A DNA stretch of 61,978 nucleotides from Nocardia carnea (GCF_029868325.1 NZ_JARWNW010000307.1:1-61978); one strand, 5' to 3'. Shown: positions 34,249-43,708, counted from the stretch's first letter. Numbers and translations: made by a program. The notes: generated by a model not told the origin, from the sequence alone.

Positions 34249-34872
34249 TCATTTCCGGGCATGCTTTCGGTCGGGACCCGTAGTCGGCCAGGCCGCCAGA
34301 GCGCGGTCTATAGAGCGGTTCAGTTGCGCCAGCACGGCGCCGTCGCGGGCTTGGACGGACAGGCCGAACAGGACGGTGGCGTAGAAGTCGGCGAGTTCGG
34401 CGACGTCGGTATCGTCGGCGAGGTCGCCGTCGGCGATGCCGCGGTCCAGGCGGGTGCGGATGTCTTCGACTGTCTGCCGGCGCTTTTCGGTCAGAAAGTC
34501 GCGGATAGCGGTGTTGCGCGTGGTGTAGGTGGATCCGGCCAGCACGACCATGCAGCCGCGCGGCGTGGTGCCGTCGACGTAGGCGGCGGCATTGTCGCGC
34601 AGCATGGCCTCGATGGCCGCGCGGGCGGTGGGTTGCTCACGGAGGGCGCGCTCGGTGTAGCTGCCCTCGGTGCAGCCGTACAGCCCCACCGCCTCGCGGA
34701 ACAGCTGCTCCTTACCGCCGAACGCCGCATAAAGGCTGGGAGAGTTGATGCCCATGGCGGCGGTGAGCTCGCTCATCGAAGCACCCTCATAGCCGTGCTC
34801 CCAGAACACCTCCATGGCGCACCGCAGGGCGAGTGCGCGGTCGAAGGCGCGGGGTCGTCCACGTTCACCCAC
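34249..34872 (-). CDS. TetR family regulator
   Basis: 207 residues with the TetR helix-turn-helix ALALRCAMEVFWEHGYEGASMSELTAAMGINSPSLYAAFGGKEQLF and a C-terminal domain of the type seen in AcrR/NemR-like repressors (GCMVVLAGS). The GTG at 34872 follows GGGGAGAAC. Divergent from an SDR gene with an inverted-repeat pair in between, the usual repressor-target layout. Confidence 0.9.
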   Translation of the reverse strand: MGERGRPRAFDRALALRCAMEVFWEHGYEGASMSELTAAMGINSPSLYAAFGGKEQLFREAVGLYGCTEGSYTERALREQPTARAAIEAMLRDNAAAYVDGTTPRGCMVVLAGSTYTTRNTAIRDFLTEKRRQTVEDIRTRLDRGIADGDLADDTDVAELADFYATVLFGLSVQARDGAVLAQLNRSIDRALAAWPTTGPDRKHARK

Positions 34873-34882
34873 GTTCTCCCCT

Positions 34883-34964
34883 TTCTGTGTCGATCGTTAA
34901 ATATACCTCTTGACGCGAGCAGGTGCCGCCTGGTTGAGTCATTTATGTACCGAACGACACAGAA
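34883..34964. promoter_or_regulatory. paired operator half-sites between TetR and SDR genes
   Basis: TTCTGTGTCGATCG (34883-34896) and its inverted counterpart CGAACGACACAGAA (34951-34964) match at 13 of 14 positions and are 54 bases apart in the divergent promoter region. They are placed one near each gene start and are likely TetR binding sites. Confidence 0.55.
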
Positions 34965-34980
34965 TTAGAGGAGTGCAGTG

Positions 34981-35721
34981 ATGAACGACCTGACCGGCGC
35001 CGTTGCCCTGGTAACCGGCGGCAGCCGTGGCATCGGCGCGGCGATCGCGCGGCGGCTGGCCGCCGCGGGCGCGGATGTGGCGCTGACCTACCACAGCGGC
35101 GAGGAGAACGCGCGCAAGACGGTCGCCGAGATCGAGGCGCTGGGCCGTCGCGGGCTGGCCTTACGTGCCGACAGCGCCGATGCGGGGGAGACCGCCTCGG
35201 CTGTGCACCGCACCGCTGAGGAGCTGGGGCGGCTCGACATCCTGGTCAACAACGCCGGAATCTTCCCGGCGAAGCCGTTCGAGGAGTTCACCGTCGACGA
35301 AATCGACCGGGCGCTGCACATCCACTCCAGGGCGCCCTTCGTCGCCGCGCAGGCCGCGATGGCGCATCTGGGTGCGGGCGGCCGGATCGTCAGCATCGGC
35401 TCGAACCTGACCGATCGCGCGCTGTTCGGCGGGCTGGCGCTGTACAACCTGAGCAAGTCCGCGCTCAACGGTTTCACCAAAGCCCTTGCGCGCGAGCTGG
35501 GTCCGCGTGGAGTCACGGTGAATCTGGTGCAGCCCGGCTCGACCGATACCGATATGAACCCGGCCGACGGCGACCACGCCGACCAGCAACTGCAGTTCAA
35601 CCCACTGGGCCGCTACGCCCGCCCGGAGGACGTGGCCGCCACGGTCGCCTTCCTCGTGAGCCCGGAGGGCCGGTCGATCAACGGAGCCATCCTTACGGTG
35701 GACAGCGGCACCAACGCCTGA
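34981..35721 (+). CDS. short-chain dehydrogenase/reductase (FabG-like)
   Basis: 246-residue SDR: AVALVTGGSRGIGAAIARRLAAAG, DILVNNAGIF, the catalytic IVSIGS...YNLSK pair, and GPRGVTVNLVQPGSTDTDMNP. The ATG at 34981 has AGAGGAG seven bases upstream; a GTG directly before it is too close. Probably controlled by the divergent TetR gene; NADPH use is likely from the TGGSRGIG loop. Substrate unknown. Confidence 0.92.
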   Translation: MNDLTGAVALVTGGSRGIGAAIARRLAAAGADVALTYHSGEENARKTVAEIEALGRRGLALRADSADAGETASAVHRTAEELGRLDILVNNAGIFPAKPFEEFTVDEIDRALHIHSRAPFVAAQAAMAHLGAGGRIVSIGSNLTDRALFGGLALYNLSKSALNGFTKALARELGPRGVTVNLVQPGSTDTDMNPADGDHADQQLQFNPLGRYARPEDVAATVAFLVSPEGRSINGAILTVDSGTNA

Positions 35722-35879
35722 TCCCGCGCTGATCAATCACTGCCACCGGAACCCATTCGGGAGCGATGCGTTGAATCGGGGCGCGCGGCGACATTGACCA
35801 CGACGAAGTCGATCCGGCCCGCGAACGTCGCGACCAGCAGTACTGTCGATCCGTCGAATGTTGTGAGGCCGGCCCGGCG

Positions 35880-36491
35880 CTAGCGGTCCGCGGCGTCCGC
35901 CGGGGCCGTGAGACGGGGCGTCGACGCCGGGCCGGCGGCGTTCCCCGCCCCCAGCGCCGCGCACGCCGCATCCACGGCTGCGGTCCGTAGTTCGTCCACC
36001 GGGGTATCGGCCAGCAGGACCAGGCAATCGCCCAGACCACCCAGTGCGACGATGGCGCGCGCCCGGTCCGCGACTCCGGCGTCCGGACCGACCAGCAGGG
36101 TGGTGAGCCGGCGGCGCCAGTCCACCACATTCTGCAGGAAACCCAGTTCGCCGAGGGGCGCGATATCCCGGAGCAGCAGGGCGGTTACCGCTCGGTGCTT
36201 ATACGAGACGTCGAAATAGCGGGTGAGCAATTCGCGTGCGTTCACCGGCTCGTCGCCGGATCGCGCCTCGTCGGCGGCTATCACGGCTTCGACCTCGTCC
36301 ACCAGCGGCTGCACGAGGCTGCGAAGGAGGTCCTCGCGCGAGGCGAAGTGGTAGTACAGCGCGGGTTTCGTAATACCCAGGCGCTCCGCGATCTGCCGCA
36401 GGCTGGTCTCCCGGATCCCGTGGGCGGCGAACAGTTGCAGCGCGGCGGCCTGGATGCGGTCACGCGTCTCGGTGGATCGGGCTCGGGGCAT
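35880..36491 (-). CDS. TetR family regulator
   Basis: 203 residues with the helix-turn-helix TRDRIQAAALQLFAAHGIRETSLRQIAERLGITKPALYYHFASREDLL. Divergent from a flavin monooxygenase, with clear repeated operators in between (36521-36553), so it most likely represses that gene and itself. Confidence 0.92.
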   Translation of the reverse strand: MPRARSTETRDRIQAAALQLFAAHGIRETSLRQIAERLGITKPALYYHFASREDLLRSLVQPLVDEVEAVIAADEARSGDEPVNARELLTRYFDVSYKHRAVTALLLRDIAPLGELGFLQNVVDWRRRLTTLLVGPDAGVADRARAIVALGGLGDCLVLLADTPVDELRTAAVDAACAALGAGNAAGPASTPRLTAPADAADR

Positions 36492-36520
36492 CAACCAACC
36501 CTAGCGCGTTGACCGCCCGG

Positions 36521-36553
36521 TAAGTAAACTCGTTTACCGACCGTTAAGTAAAC
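36521..36553. promoter_or_regulatory. TetR-type operators between regulator and monooxygenase
   Basis: A perfect palindrome GTAAAC-TC-GTTTAC (36524-36537) and a direct repeat TAAGTAAAC at 36521-36529 and 36545-36553. The element sits about 30 bases from the regulator ATG and just before the monooxygenase ribosome-binding site, and should control both. Confidence 0.7.
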
Positions 36554-36568
36554 GATCGAGGAGCCGTG

Positions 36569-37807
36569 GTGGACATCCTTATTTCCGGGGCCGGCGTCGC
36601 CGGACCCGTTCTCGCGTACTGGCTGCAGCACTACGGGTTCACACCGGTGGTGGTGGAACGCACCCCGCGCCCTAGGCTTGGGGTGGGCGGTCACGCGGTG
36701 GACCTGTTCGCGCCGGCGAGCGAGGTGATGGACCGGATGGGTCTGCTCCCCCGGCTCCGCGCGGCATCCGTCGAGACCTCCGCGCTGCGCTACGAACGGC
36801 CCGGCGGACCCCCGATCGAGGTCGACCTGCGCGATATCTCGGAAGCCTTCGCCGACGACCGCCACCTGGAGATCATGCGCGGCGAACTGGCCGCGCTCCT
36901 GCAAGAGGCCACCGCCGACCGGGTCGACTACCGGTTCGGCGATTCCATCGCCGCTCTCGCCGAGGACGACGCCGGTATCGACGTCACCTTCGAGAGCGGT
37001 CGCACCGGCCGGTTCGATCTCGTCATCGGCGCCGACGGCCTGCATTCCACGGTGCGCCGGCTGGTATTCGGGCCGGAAGACGAGGTGAGCCACCACCTCG
37101 GCGGCTACCTCGCGGTGGGGACTCTGCCGAACTATCGCGAGCTGTCGACGCACACCGTCCTCTACAACGCGGTGGACCGGATCGCCGCCATGTACCCCGT
37201 GGCGCAGACGGGGCAGGCCCGCGCCGTATTCCTGTTCCGCCGCGCCGTCGCGCCGGTCTACGACCACCGCGATATCGATGCCCAGCGCCGGCTGTTGCGT
37301 GCGGAGTACCGGAGCGAGGGCTGGGAGATCCCCCGGCTGCTCGACGAGATGGACCGCGCAGACGACTTCTACCTCGACACGATCAGCCAGATCCGGCTGG
37401 ACTCGTGGTCGCGGGGGCGGGTAACGCTGGTGGGCGACGCCGGATATGCTCCTGGACCCGCGGTAGGTGGCGGCACCACCTTGGCGGTCGTCGGCGCCTA
37501 CCTCTTGGCTCGGGCCCTCGCCGAGGCCGGCGGCACGCACGAGCAGGCATTCACCGCCTACCAACGACAACTGGGCGACTACGCACGACGCTGCCGGGAC
37601 GTGGCGCCCGGCGTCCTGCGCCGCGGCATCCCACGCTCCCGGGCGCAGCTGCACTTCAACGCCCTGGCCACGCGTCTGCTGACCCGGCTGCCCGCGGCAC
37701 TGGCCCGGCGGGTACTCGCCGGTGGCGCGAGCAATACTCTTTCGTCGTTCGATCTCCCGGACGAGGCCGTGCCACCGGATATCAATGCACTGGGACACGT
37801 CGGGTGA
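36569..37807 (+). CDS. FAD-dependent class A monooxygenase
   Basis: 412 residues of the PHBH-type flavoprotein monooxygenase family: ILISGAGVAGPVLAYWLQHYG (FAD-binding GxGxxG), VIGADGLHSTVRR (DG motif) and RVTLVGDAGYAPGPAVGGGTTLAVVGAYLLA (GD motif). Members hydroxylate aromatics or inactivate antibiotics (TetX, rifampicin monooxygenase); the substrate cannot be read here. Two GTG codons lie in tandem; the second (36569) is five bases from GAGGAG and is preferred. Regulated by the divergent TetR. Confidence 0.9.
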   Translation: MDILISGAGVAGPVLAYWLQHYGFTPVVVERTPRPRLGVGGHAVDLFAPASEVMDRMGLLPRLRAASVETSALRYERPGGPPIEVDLRDISEAFADDRHLEIMRGELAALLQEATADRVDYRFGDSIAALAEDDAGIDVTFESGRTGRFDLVIGADGLHSTVRRLVFGPEDEVSHHLGGYLAVGTLPNYRELSTHTVLYNAVDRIAAMYPVAQTGQARAVFLFRRAVAPVYDHRDIDAQRRLLRAEYRSEGWEIPRLLDEMDRADDFYLDTISQIRLDSWSRGRVTLVGDAGYAPGPAVGGGTTLAVVGAYLLARALAEAGGTHEQAFTAYQRQLGDYARRCRDVAPGVLRRGIPRSRAQLHFNALATRLLTRLPAALARRVLAGGASNTLSSFDLPDEAVPPDINALGHVG

Positions 37808-37823
37808 TCACCGGTCGCCGCGG

Positions 37824-38315
37824 CTACCGCTTCTCGACGAACCGCTCCCCTTCGCCCGGCTTCCAGATCGTGATCTTCAGGGTGTCGTCGCCGACCTCCA
37901 CCGAGGACGCGGAGGTGAGATCGGCGACGAAGAAGTGGTCGAACACCTGGTCGCGTAGGTCCATCCCGCTGTCCTCGTACAGGAACTGGGCGAAACGGGC
38001 GTGGAGCGCGGTATCCGGATCGTCGACCACGACACCGAAGAGTTTCGCGTCACCGTCGGAGACCATGGTGTCGACCGTGGCGGTGTGCAGGCAGAAGCGT
38101 GGATCACGCAGGAGATCCCGGAATTTGGTGGTGCCGGGCATACCGGCGATCACCAGTTTCTCCTCGAAGATCATCGGTTCCACCGGGCTGATACGGGGAT
38201 ACCCGTCCGACCGCAGGGTGGCAAGCATGCACAGGTTGCCCGTCGCGAGATGGCGGCGGCGGAAGATCTCACTGATATGCGGGGCTTCCGCCGTGAACTC
38301 GTTCCAAGTCGTCAT
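37824..38315 (-). CDS. pyridoxamine 5'-phosphate oxidase family protein
   Basis: 163 residues with the split-barrel flavin-binding fold: LATGNLCMLATLRSDGYPRISPVEPMIFEEKLVIAG and LLRDPRFCLHTATVD. Actinobacterial members often bind F420, FMN or haem rather than acting in vitamin B6 synthesis. ATG at 38315, chosen over an upstream ATG at 38357 that adds non-conserved residues. Converges on the monooxygenase gene. Confidence 0.82.
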   Translation of the reverse strand: MTTWNEFTAEAPHISEIFRRRHLATGNLCMLATLRSDGYPRISPVEPMIFEEKLVIAGMPGTTKFRDLLRDPRFCLHTATVDTMVSDGDAKLFGVVVDDPDTALHARFAQFLYEDSGMDLRDQVFDHFFVADLTSASSVEVGDDTLKITIWKPGEGERFVEKR

Positions 38316-38407
38316 AACGCCGACGGTACGACGCCGATACGACAATTCGGGGTACAACCGGCCGCGCTGTTCGCCGCTGTTTCCGTGTTCGCCGGTCGGC
38401 GCGGTGG

Positions 38408-41251
38408 TCAGCCCGAATTCCGCAGAGCGGTCGCCAGCCCGTTCATGGTGAGCAGAATCCCCCGCTTGACCAGTTCGGAATCGTCCCCGCCGCGCAACCG
38501 GCGCAGCAGCTCGACCTGCATCTGGTTCAACGGCTCCAGGTATGGGAACCGGTTGTGGATGGATTCCGACAGTGACGGGTTATCGGCCAGGAGGTGGTCG
38601 TTACCGGTGATGGCGGCGTGTATGGCGACCGTCCGGGCATGTTCGCGTTCGATCATCCCGAAGATCCGCTCACGCAGTTCGCTGTCTTCGACGAGTTCGG
38701 CGTAGCGGGCGGCGATCGCGAGATCGCTTTTGGCCATGACCTGGGCGAGGTTCGACAGTACGGTGCGGAAGAACGGCCACCGCCGGTACAGATCCGAGAG
38801 GCGGGTGAGCCGCTCCGGATCGCCGTCCACCCACTCCTCGAGCGCGGTCCCGGTTCCGTACCAGCCGGGCAGCATCACGCGGGCCTGGCTCCAGGACATC
38901 ACCCACGGGATGGCGCGGAGATCGCCGACGGATTTCGTGGGTTTGCGGGAGGCGGGCCGGCTGCCGATATTGAGATCGCCCACCTCGGCGACAGGTGTCG
39001 ATTGCCGGAAGTAGTCGACGAAACCGGGGGTGTCGTGCACGAGCCGGGCGTAGGCGGCGCGGGCGCGGGCGGCGAGATCGTCCATGAGGGCGTAGGCGGA
39101 TTCGGCGTCGGGGCCCAGACCCTCGACATCGAGCAGCGTCGATTCGAGCGTGCCGGCGATCAGAGATTCCAGGTTGCGGTACGCCGAACCGGGTTCGGCG
39201 TATTTCGCCGCGATGACCTCGCCCTGTTCGGTGAGTCGCAGCGCGCCGCGTACCGCCCCGGCGGGCTGGGCCAGGATCGCGTCGTAGCTACGCCCGCCGC
39301 CGCGGCCCACGGTGCCACCGCGACCGTGGAAGAGCCGCAGCCGCAGCCCCTGTTCCCGGGCCAGCTCCACCAGATCCAGCTCGGCGCGGTACAGCGCCCA
39401 ATTGGCGGCCAGATATCCGCCGTCTTTGTTCGAATCGGAATACCCCAGCATCACCTCCTGCCGCATACCGCGCGCGACCAGCAGATCCCGGTACTCCGGA
39501 ACACGCAGTGCCGCACCGAGAGTGGCGGCACCGGCCGCGAGATCCTCGATGGTCTCGAACAGCGGTACGATCCCGGCCGGGCAGAACGGGGCGCCACCGG
39601 CCTCGCCGGGATCGAGCAGACCCCCTTCTTTCAGCAGCAGCGCCGCCTCGAGCAGATCGCTGACCGAAGTGCACATGGAGATGATGTAGTTGGGGACCGC
39701 TTCGGGCCCGAGCGCGGCCACCACGTCGGCCGCGGCCCGGATGATGCCCAGTTCTTTGGTGGCCAGCTCGCTCAGCCGGGCGTGCGGGCTCAGCAACGGC
39801 CGGCGGGTGCGCAATTCACGGGTGAGCAGGTCCACCCGCTCGGTTTCGGGCAGGCTCGCGTAGTCCGGATGCACCCCGGCCCACGCCAGCAGTTCGGCCA
39901 CGACCTGTTCGTGGGTTTCGGAGTTCTGCCGCATATCCAGGCCCTGCAGATGGAACCCGAAGGTTTCCACGGTATGCCGCAGGTCCGCCAGCTGATCGTC
40001 GGCGAGCAAACCGTCACCACTGGCGCGCAGGGAGGTATCGACGGCATCCAGATCGTCCAGCAGTTCCTGCGGCGACGAGTAGGCGCGGATACCGGATACC
40101 ACCGCACCCCGGCCGGTGAAATCCCGCAGCGGGCTGTCGCTCGCGGCGACCGAATCCGGCAGGGTCGCCGCGGCATCGGTATCGCCGGCTCCCACGGCCC
40201 GCAGCGCGTCGCGTGCGGTCACCGTGAGCCGGGCCCGGATACCGTAGAGCGCCCGGCGATACGGTTCGTCGGCATGGATATCCGGGTCCGGGTACCCCGC
40301 ATCCGACAACGCCCGCAGCGCGGGGGTCACCGGAACCAGCCGCGCCGACAACGCAAGAGTTTTCTCCAGCTGCGCCAGATCCCGCAGGTACCGCCCGAAG
40401 GCGACACCCGCCGCGTGCGCCGCGGCGGTCCGCACCACCTCGGCGGTGACGAACGGGTTGCCGTCCCGGTCGCCGCCGATCCACGATCCCGTGCGCAGGA
40501 TCGGTTTCGGAAGCAGCCGCTGCTCGGGCCAGCGCGCCCACAGCGCCGCCCGCACATCGGCGTTGATCGCGGGGATCACATCGAGCAGCGTCAGCTCGTA
40601 ATACCGCAGGCCGACCGCGATTTCGTCCTGGATACGCAACCGGGACAACCGGATCAGCGCCGTCCGCCACAAGGTGAGCACCTGGCGGCGGATCTCCCGG
40701 TCGAGGGCGGGCTGTTCGGCCGCCGCGGCGCGCAACCGCTGCCGCATGAGCTCGGTGATCCGGGTCTGGGTATCGAATACGGTGCGGCGGCGGGTCTCGG
40801 TGGGATGGGCGGTGATCACCGGCGACACCAGGGCATCGGCGAGTAATTCGGCCACCCGCTCCCCGGAAATCCCCGCCGCATCCAGCTTTCGGTAGGTCGC
40901 GGCCAGCGAGGAATCCTGCGGCGGCTCCCCCGCCGCCTCGTGCACGGCGCGGCGGCGGTCGCGCTGGATATCCTCGGCCAGATTCGCCAGCAGCACGAAA
41001 TAGCTGAACGCCCGGATCAACGGGAGCGCCACCGCGATATCCACGCCGGCCAGCATTTCGGCGACCGCACTGCGCCGCACCTCCTCCCGGCGCACCCGGA
41101 AGGCCTCCACCCGGACCTTCTCGACCAGGTCGAATACCTCCGGCCCCTCGTGATCGCGAATGGTGTCCCCGAGGACGCCACCGAGGAACCGGATGTCCTC
41201 GCGGAGCGGCCGGGTCGCGTCGTTTCCACTACCGGTCTGCGCATCACCCAT
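38408..41251 (-). CDS. ppc: phosphoenolpyruvate carboxylase
   Basis: Fixes bicarbonate on PEP to give oxaloacetate. 947 residues, typical length. The catalytic histidine SPVITAHPTETRRRT, the lysine site GYSDSNKDGGYLAANWALY and the FHGRGGTVGRGGG loop are present, as is the C-terminal end ...NGLATALRNSG, the conserved carboxy-terminal asparagine-glycine type. From the ATG at 41251 there is no ribosome-binding site, but TACTGT lies six bases ahead, so the transcript is probably leaderless. Confidence 0.95.
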   Translation of the reverse strand: MGDAQTGSGNDATRPLREDIRFLGGVLGDTIRDHEGPEVFDLVEKVRVEAFRVRREEVRRSAVAEMLAGVDIAVALPLIRAFSYFVLLANLAEDIQRDRRRAVHEAAGEPPQDSSLAATYRKLDAAGISGERVAELLADALVSPVITAHPTETRRRTVFDTQTRITELMRQRLRAAAAEQPALDREIRRQVLTLWRTALIRLSRLRIQDEIAVGLRYYELTLLDVIPAINADVRAALWARWPEQRLLPKPILRTGSWIGGDRDGNPFVTAEVVRTAAAHAAGVAFGRYLRDLAQLEKTLALSARLVPVTPALRALSDAGYPDPDIHADEPYRRALYGIRARLTVTARDALRAVGAGDTDAAATLPDSVAASDSPLRDFTGRGAVVSGIRAYSSPQELLDDLDAVDTSLRASGDGLLADDQLADLRHTVETFGFHLQGLDMRQNSETHEQVVAELLAWAGVHPDYASLPETERVDLLTRELRTRRPLLSPHARLSELATKELGIIRAAADVVAALGPEAVPNYIISMCTSVSDLLEAALLLKEGGLLDPGEAGGAPFCPAGIVPLFETIEDLAAGAATLGAALRVPEYRDLLVARGMRQEVMLGYSDSNKDGGYLAANWALYRAELDLVELAREQGLRLRLFHGRGGTVGRGGGRSYDAILAQPAGAVRGALRLTEQGEVIAAKYAEPGSAYRNLESLIAGTLESTLLDVEGLGPDAESAYALMDDLAARARAAYARLVHDTPGFVDYFRQSTPVAEVGDLNIGSRPASRKPTKSVGDLRAIPWVMSWSQARVMLPGWYGTGTALEEWVDGDPERLTRLSDLYRRWPFFRTVLSNLAQVMAKSDLAIAARYAELVEDSELRERIFGMIEREHARTVAIHAAITGNDHLLADNPSLSESIHNRFPYLEPLNQMQVELLRRLRGGDDSELVKRGILLTMNGLATALRNSG

Positions 41252-41485
41252 GGTCGGACAGTATGGTCGCCCGACCCGTCCCGGTCTGTGACGACGCACA
41301 CGGCCGCGCCGAAAACCGTAGTCGATACGCAGCCGCGCGGGTGCGCGTCCGGTTCACGAGATCCTCGTCGCGCCGCCGCGCCGAGCCGGCCTGCGCTGCA
41401 GGTCCGCCCCTCACCCAGCGCGCCGGGCCCAGCGGTATGCCGGTCTGCACTCCGAGACCGATGGCGTCGCGCCAGAACTCGGAAT

Positions 41486-42178
41486 TCATCGCCCGGCGGA
41501 CTGCCGATCCTGCACCGGCGGCCCCGGCATCCGCCCGGGGCCCGACAACCACACCGCGGTCGCGGCGACGCCTCCCATGAAGGCGAGTTCGGCGGCGTTG
41601 GTCAGCAGCATCGGCGGCATCGCGGCGGAAACGACCGTCATCGTCACGGTCGTCACCGTCCACAGCCGGTATCCGCGCACCCGCCACACCGCCACGGCCG
41701 CGACCAGCACCACCACGACCGTGACCACCGGCGGCAGGATCCCCGCCAGGGACGAGTGTTCGGTCGTATAGCGGAGCGTTCCGGCCCATTCGGCCGGGCG
41801 CAGGGTCAGCCGCGTCAGTTCGCCGAACACACCCAGCGCGATCACCGACAACGTTGCGGCGCCGACGACCACCCGTACCCACAGCAGACGCAGCCACAGC
41901 ACACCCGCCAGACCGGCCGCGGCGCACGCCCACGGCATCAGCAGCGGAGTCAGCAAGAGATGGGCCACGAACCGGAATACCGATAACGTCTCCAGCGTGC
42001 CGCCCACCCCGATCCAGCGGCCCGCAGCCACGATCGCGTTGTCGTACCCGAGGGCCGCGCACACCACGGCGGGCACGATGAGCATCCGGTCTCCGGTACG
42101 GCGGTAGCGCAGACCGCACCAGCCGACCAGCGCCAGTTGCCCGGCGGCGAGTACCGCGAAAAGCATCGAAGCGGCCAC
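41486..42178 (-). CDS. polytopic membrane protein of unknown function
   Basis: 230 residues with about seven hydrophobic helices (AASMLFAVLAAGQLALVGW, RMLIVPAVVCAALGYDNAIVA, FVAHLLLTPLLMPWACAAAGLAGVLWL, ILPPVVTVVVVLVAAVAVW and others). I do not recognise the family. The GTG at 42178 is preceded by AAAGGTAGCT; the frame upstream of it is arginine-rich shadow of the exporter gene. It is the next gene after the Cmx-like exporter on the same strand, 158 bases downstream. Confidence 0.75.
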   Translation of the reverse strand: MAASMLFAVLAAGQLALVGWCGLRYRRTGDRMLIVPAVVCAALGYDNAIVAAGRWIGVGGTLETLSVFRFVAHLLLTPLLMPWACAAAGLAGVLWLRLLWVRVVVGAATLSVIALGVFGELTRLTLRPAEWAGTLRYTTEHSSLAGILPPVVTVVVVLVAAVAVWRVRGYRLWTVTTVTMTVVSAAMPPMLLTNAAELAFMGGVAATAVWLSGPGRMPGPPVQDRQSAGR

Positions 42179-42336
42179 AGCTACCTTTCCGGCCGCCTGA
42201 TCGCCGACCGCGGCCCACCTTACTTCGGGGCCGCTGCCGGCCGGGACGGTCCGCCGTCGAGTGTGTTCACTCACCGGCAAGCAGCAGACGCCGCCTTCGA
42301 GCGCGGTCACCACGGCAGCGGCCGCCGCGCCTCGGG

Positions 42337-43536
42337 TTATCCGTCGCAGGTCGTCGCGACGACGCGCACAGCCGGCTCGGATGGGCGCCCGCGCAGGATG
42401 GAGCGACCGCACGAGGCCACCAGCAGCGCGATCGCCACGAGTACACCGCCGCTCACGACCGGCCCGAGCGACCCCAGCCGCGTTCCCAGGGCACACGCCG
42501 CCACAACTGGCCCGACGGCAGCCCCGATATTGAGCGCGGCGGTCGCATAGGACCCGCCCAGGGCCGGCGCCGCCGCGGCCTCGTACAGGACGCGGGTGAT
42601 CAGGGTGCTGCCGAGCGCGAAGGACAGCGCGCCTTGAACGAGGACGAGGACCAGCAATACCGCGGGCCGCTCCGCGGAGACGGCGGTGGTGAACCAGCCG
42701 GCGCACAGCAGCGGCCCCGCGACCGCGACCACAGCCCCCGGCCGAGTGTCGGAAAACCGGCCCGCGACGGTGACTCCGGCGAAGGACCCGATCCCGAAGA
42801 GCACCAGCGCCGCCGGCACCCACAGGTCGCCCAGTCCGGACCGTTCCGTCACCAGTGGAGCGAGGAAGGTGAACGCACCGAAGGTGGCGGCATTCACCAG
42901 GGCACCGAGCAGCATGACCACCATCAGCCGGGGCCGGGCCAGTACCGCGAGTTCGGCAGCCAGACCCGGCCCACCGTTCTCCGCGTCCCGCAGCCGCGCG
43001 GGAATACCGGTGAGCACGCCGATAGCGGCGGGCACGCAGAGCAGCGCGACCGCCCAGAAGGTGATACGCCAGCCGAATACCGCGCCCAGCAGCGCGCCGC
43101 CGGGCACACCCGCGATGGTGGCCACGGTGGTTCCCGAGAGCAGGACCGCCAGCGCCCGACCGCGCCGATCCGCCGGAACCAGTCCGGTGGCGGCGGTCAG
43201 GGCGACGGCGAGGAAACCGGCATTGGCGAGGGCGGCGATCACGCGGGTCGCCACCAGCACGATGAACTCGGTGGTGACCGCCCCGGCGATATGCGCCGCC
43301 AGGAATACGGCAACGAAGACCAGCAGGCTCGACCGCGCCGGCCGATTCCGGGCGAGCACCGCCATGACCGGTGCGCCGACGGCCATTCCGATGGCGAACG
43401 CCGAGGTCAGCAGGCCGGTACTGGCCAGTTCGACGCCGAGGTCGGTGGCGATATCCGGGACGAGCCCGGCGAGCATGAATTCCGAGGTGCCCATGGCGAA
43501 AACCGCCATGGCGAGCAGATAGAGAGCAAAGGGCAT
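42337..43536 (-). CDS. Cmx/CmrA-like MFS drug exporter
   Basis: 399 residues, 12 predicted helices. The N-terminus MPFALYLLAMAVFAMGTSEFMLAGLVPDIA, LANAGFLAVALTAA, VAGVPGGALLGAVFGWR and FALGSTLITRVLYEAAAAPALGGSYATAALN follow chloramphenicol exporters of corynebacteria and rhodococci closely. Drug:proton antiport is expected, with chloramphenicol a possible but unproven substrate. The ATG at 43536 follows GGAG at six bases; the ribosome-binding site can pair with an upstream segment (see the leader). Confidence 0.88.
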   Translation of the reverse strand: MPFALYLLAMAVFAMGTSEFMLAGLVPDIATDLGVELASTGLLTSAFAIGMAVGAPVMAVLARNRPARSSLLVFVAVFLAAHIAGAVTTEFIVLVATRVIAALANAGFLAVALTAATGLVPADRRGRALAVLLSGTTVATIAGVPGGALLGAVFGWRITFWAVALLCVPAAIGVLTGIPARLRDAENGGPGLAAELAVLARPRLMVVMLLGALVNAATFGAFTFLAPLVTERSGLGDLWVPAALVLFGIGSFAGVTVAGRFSDTRPGAVVAVAGPLLCAGWFTTAVSAERPAVLLVLVLVQGALSFALGSTLITRVLYEAAAAPALGGSYATAALNIGAAVGPVVAACALGTRLGSLGPVVSGGVLVAIALLVASCGRSILRGRPSEPAVRVVATTCDG

Positions 43537-43542
43537 CGAAAG

Positions 43543-43599
43543 CTCCGAGGTGGGAGAGACAGGAGTTCACGTCTCGCCACCCCGGTCAGCTACCCGGAG
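43543..43599 (-). promoter_or_regulatory. structured leader before the Cmx-like exporter
   Basis: On the minus strand GGTGG-C-GAGAC (43581-43571) pairs with GTCTC-TC-CCACC (43560-43549), a ten-pair hairpin that ends just before the ribosome-binding site. An outer helix, CTCCG (43599-43595) with CGGAG (43547-43543), would cover the ribosome-binding site itself. The arrangement fits translational attenuation but has not been folded by computer. Confidence 0.4.
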
Positions 43600-43651
43600 G
43601 TCGACTGTGGGCGGTACCGCCGAACGGACGGCACCGCTGCGAAACGAGGGA

Positions 43652-43708
43652 TCAGGGGCTGACGGGGGTGACCGGCAGCCCTGCCCTGGATGCTTCTGGA
43701 CTCGACAT
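43652..43708 (-). CDS. 18-residue upstream frame before the Cmx-like exporter
   Basis: ATG to TGA, 18 codons, beginning MSSPEASRAGLPV. There is no ribosome-binding site, but a TAATCT -10 box (43716-43721) ends seven bases ahead of the ATG, the spacing of a leaderless transcript. It lies 115 bases upstream of the exporter. Chloramphenicol exporters and acetyltransferases are often controlled by such leaders; whether this one is translated is not known. Confidence 0.4.
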   Translation of the reverse strand: MSSPEASRAGLPVTPVSP

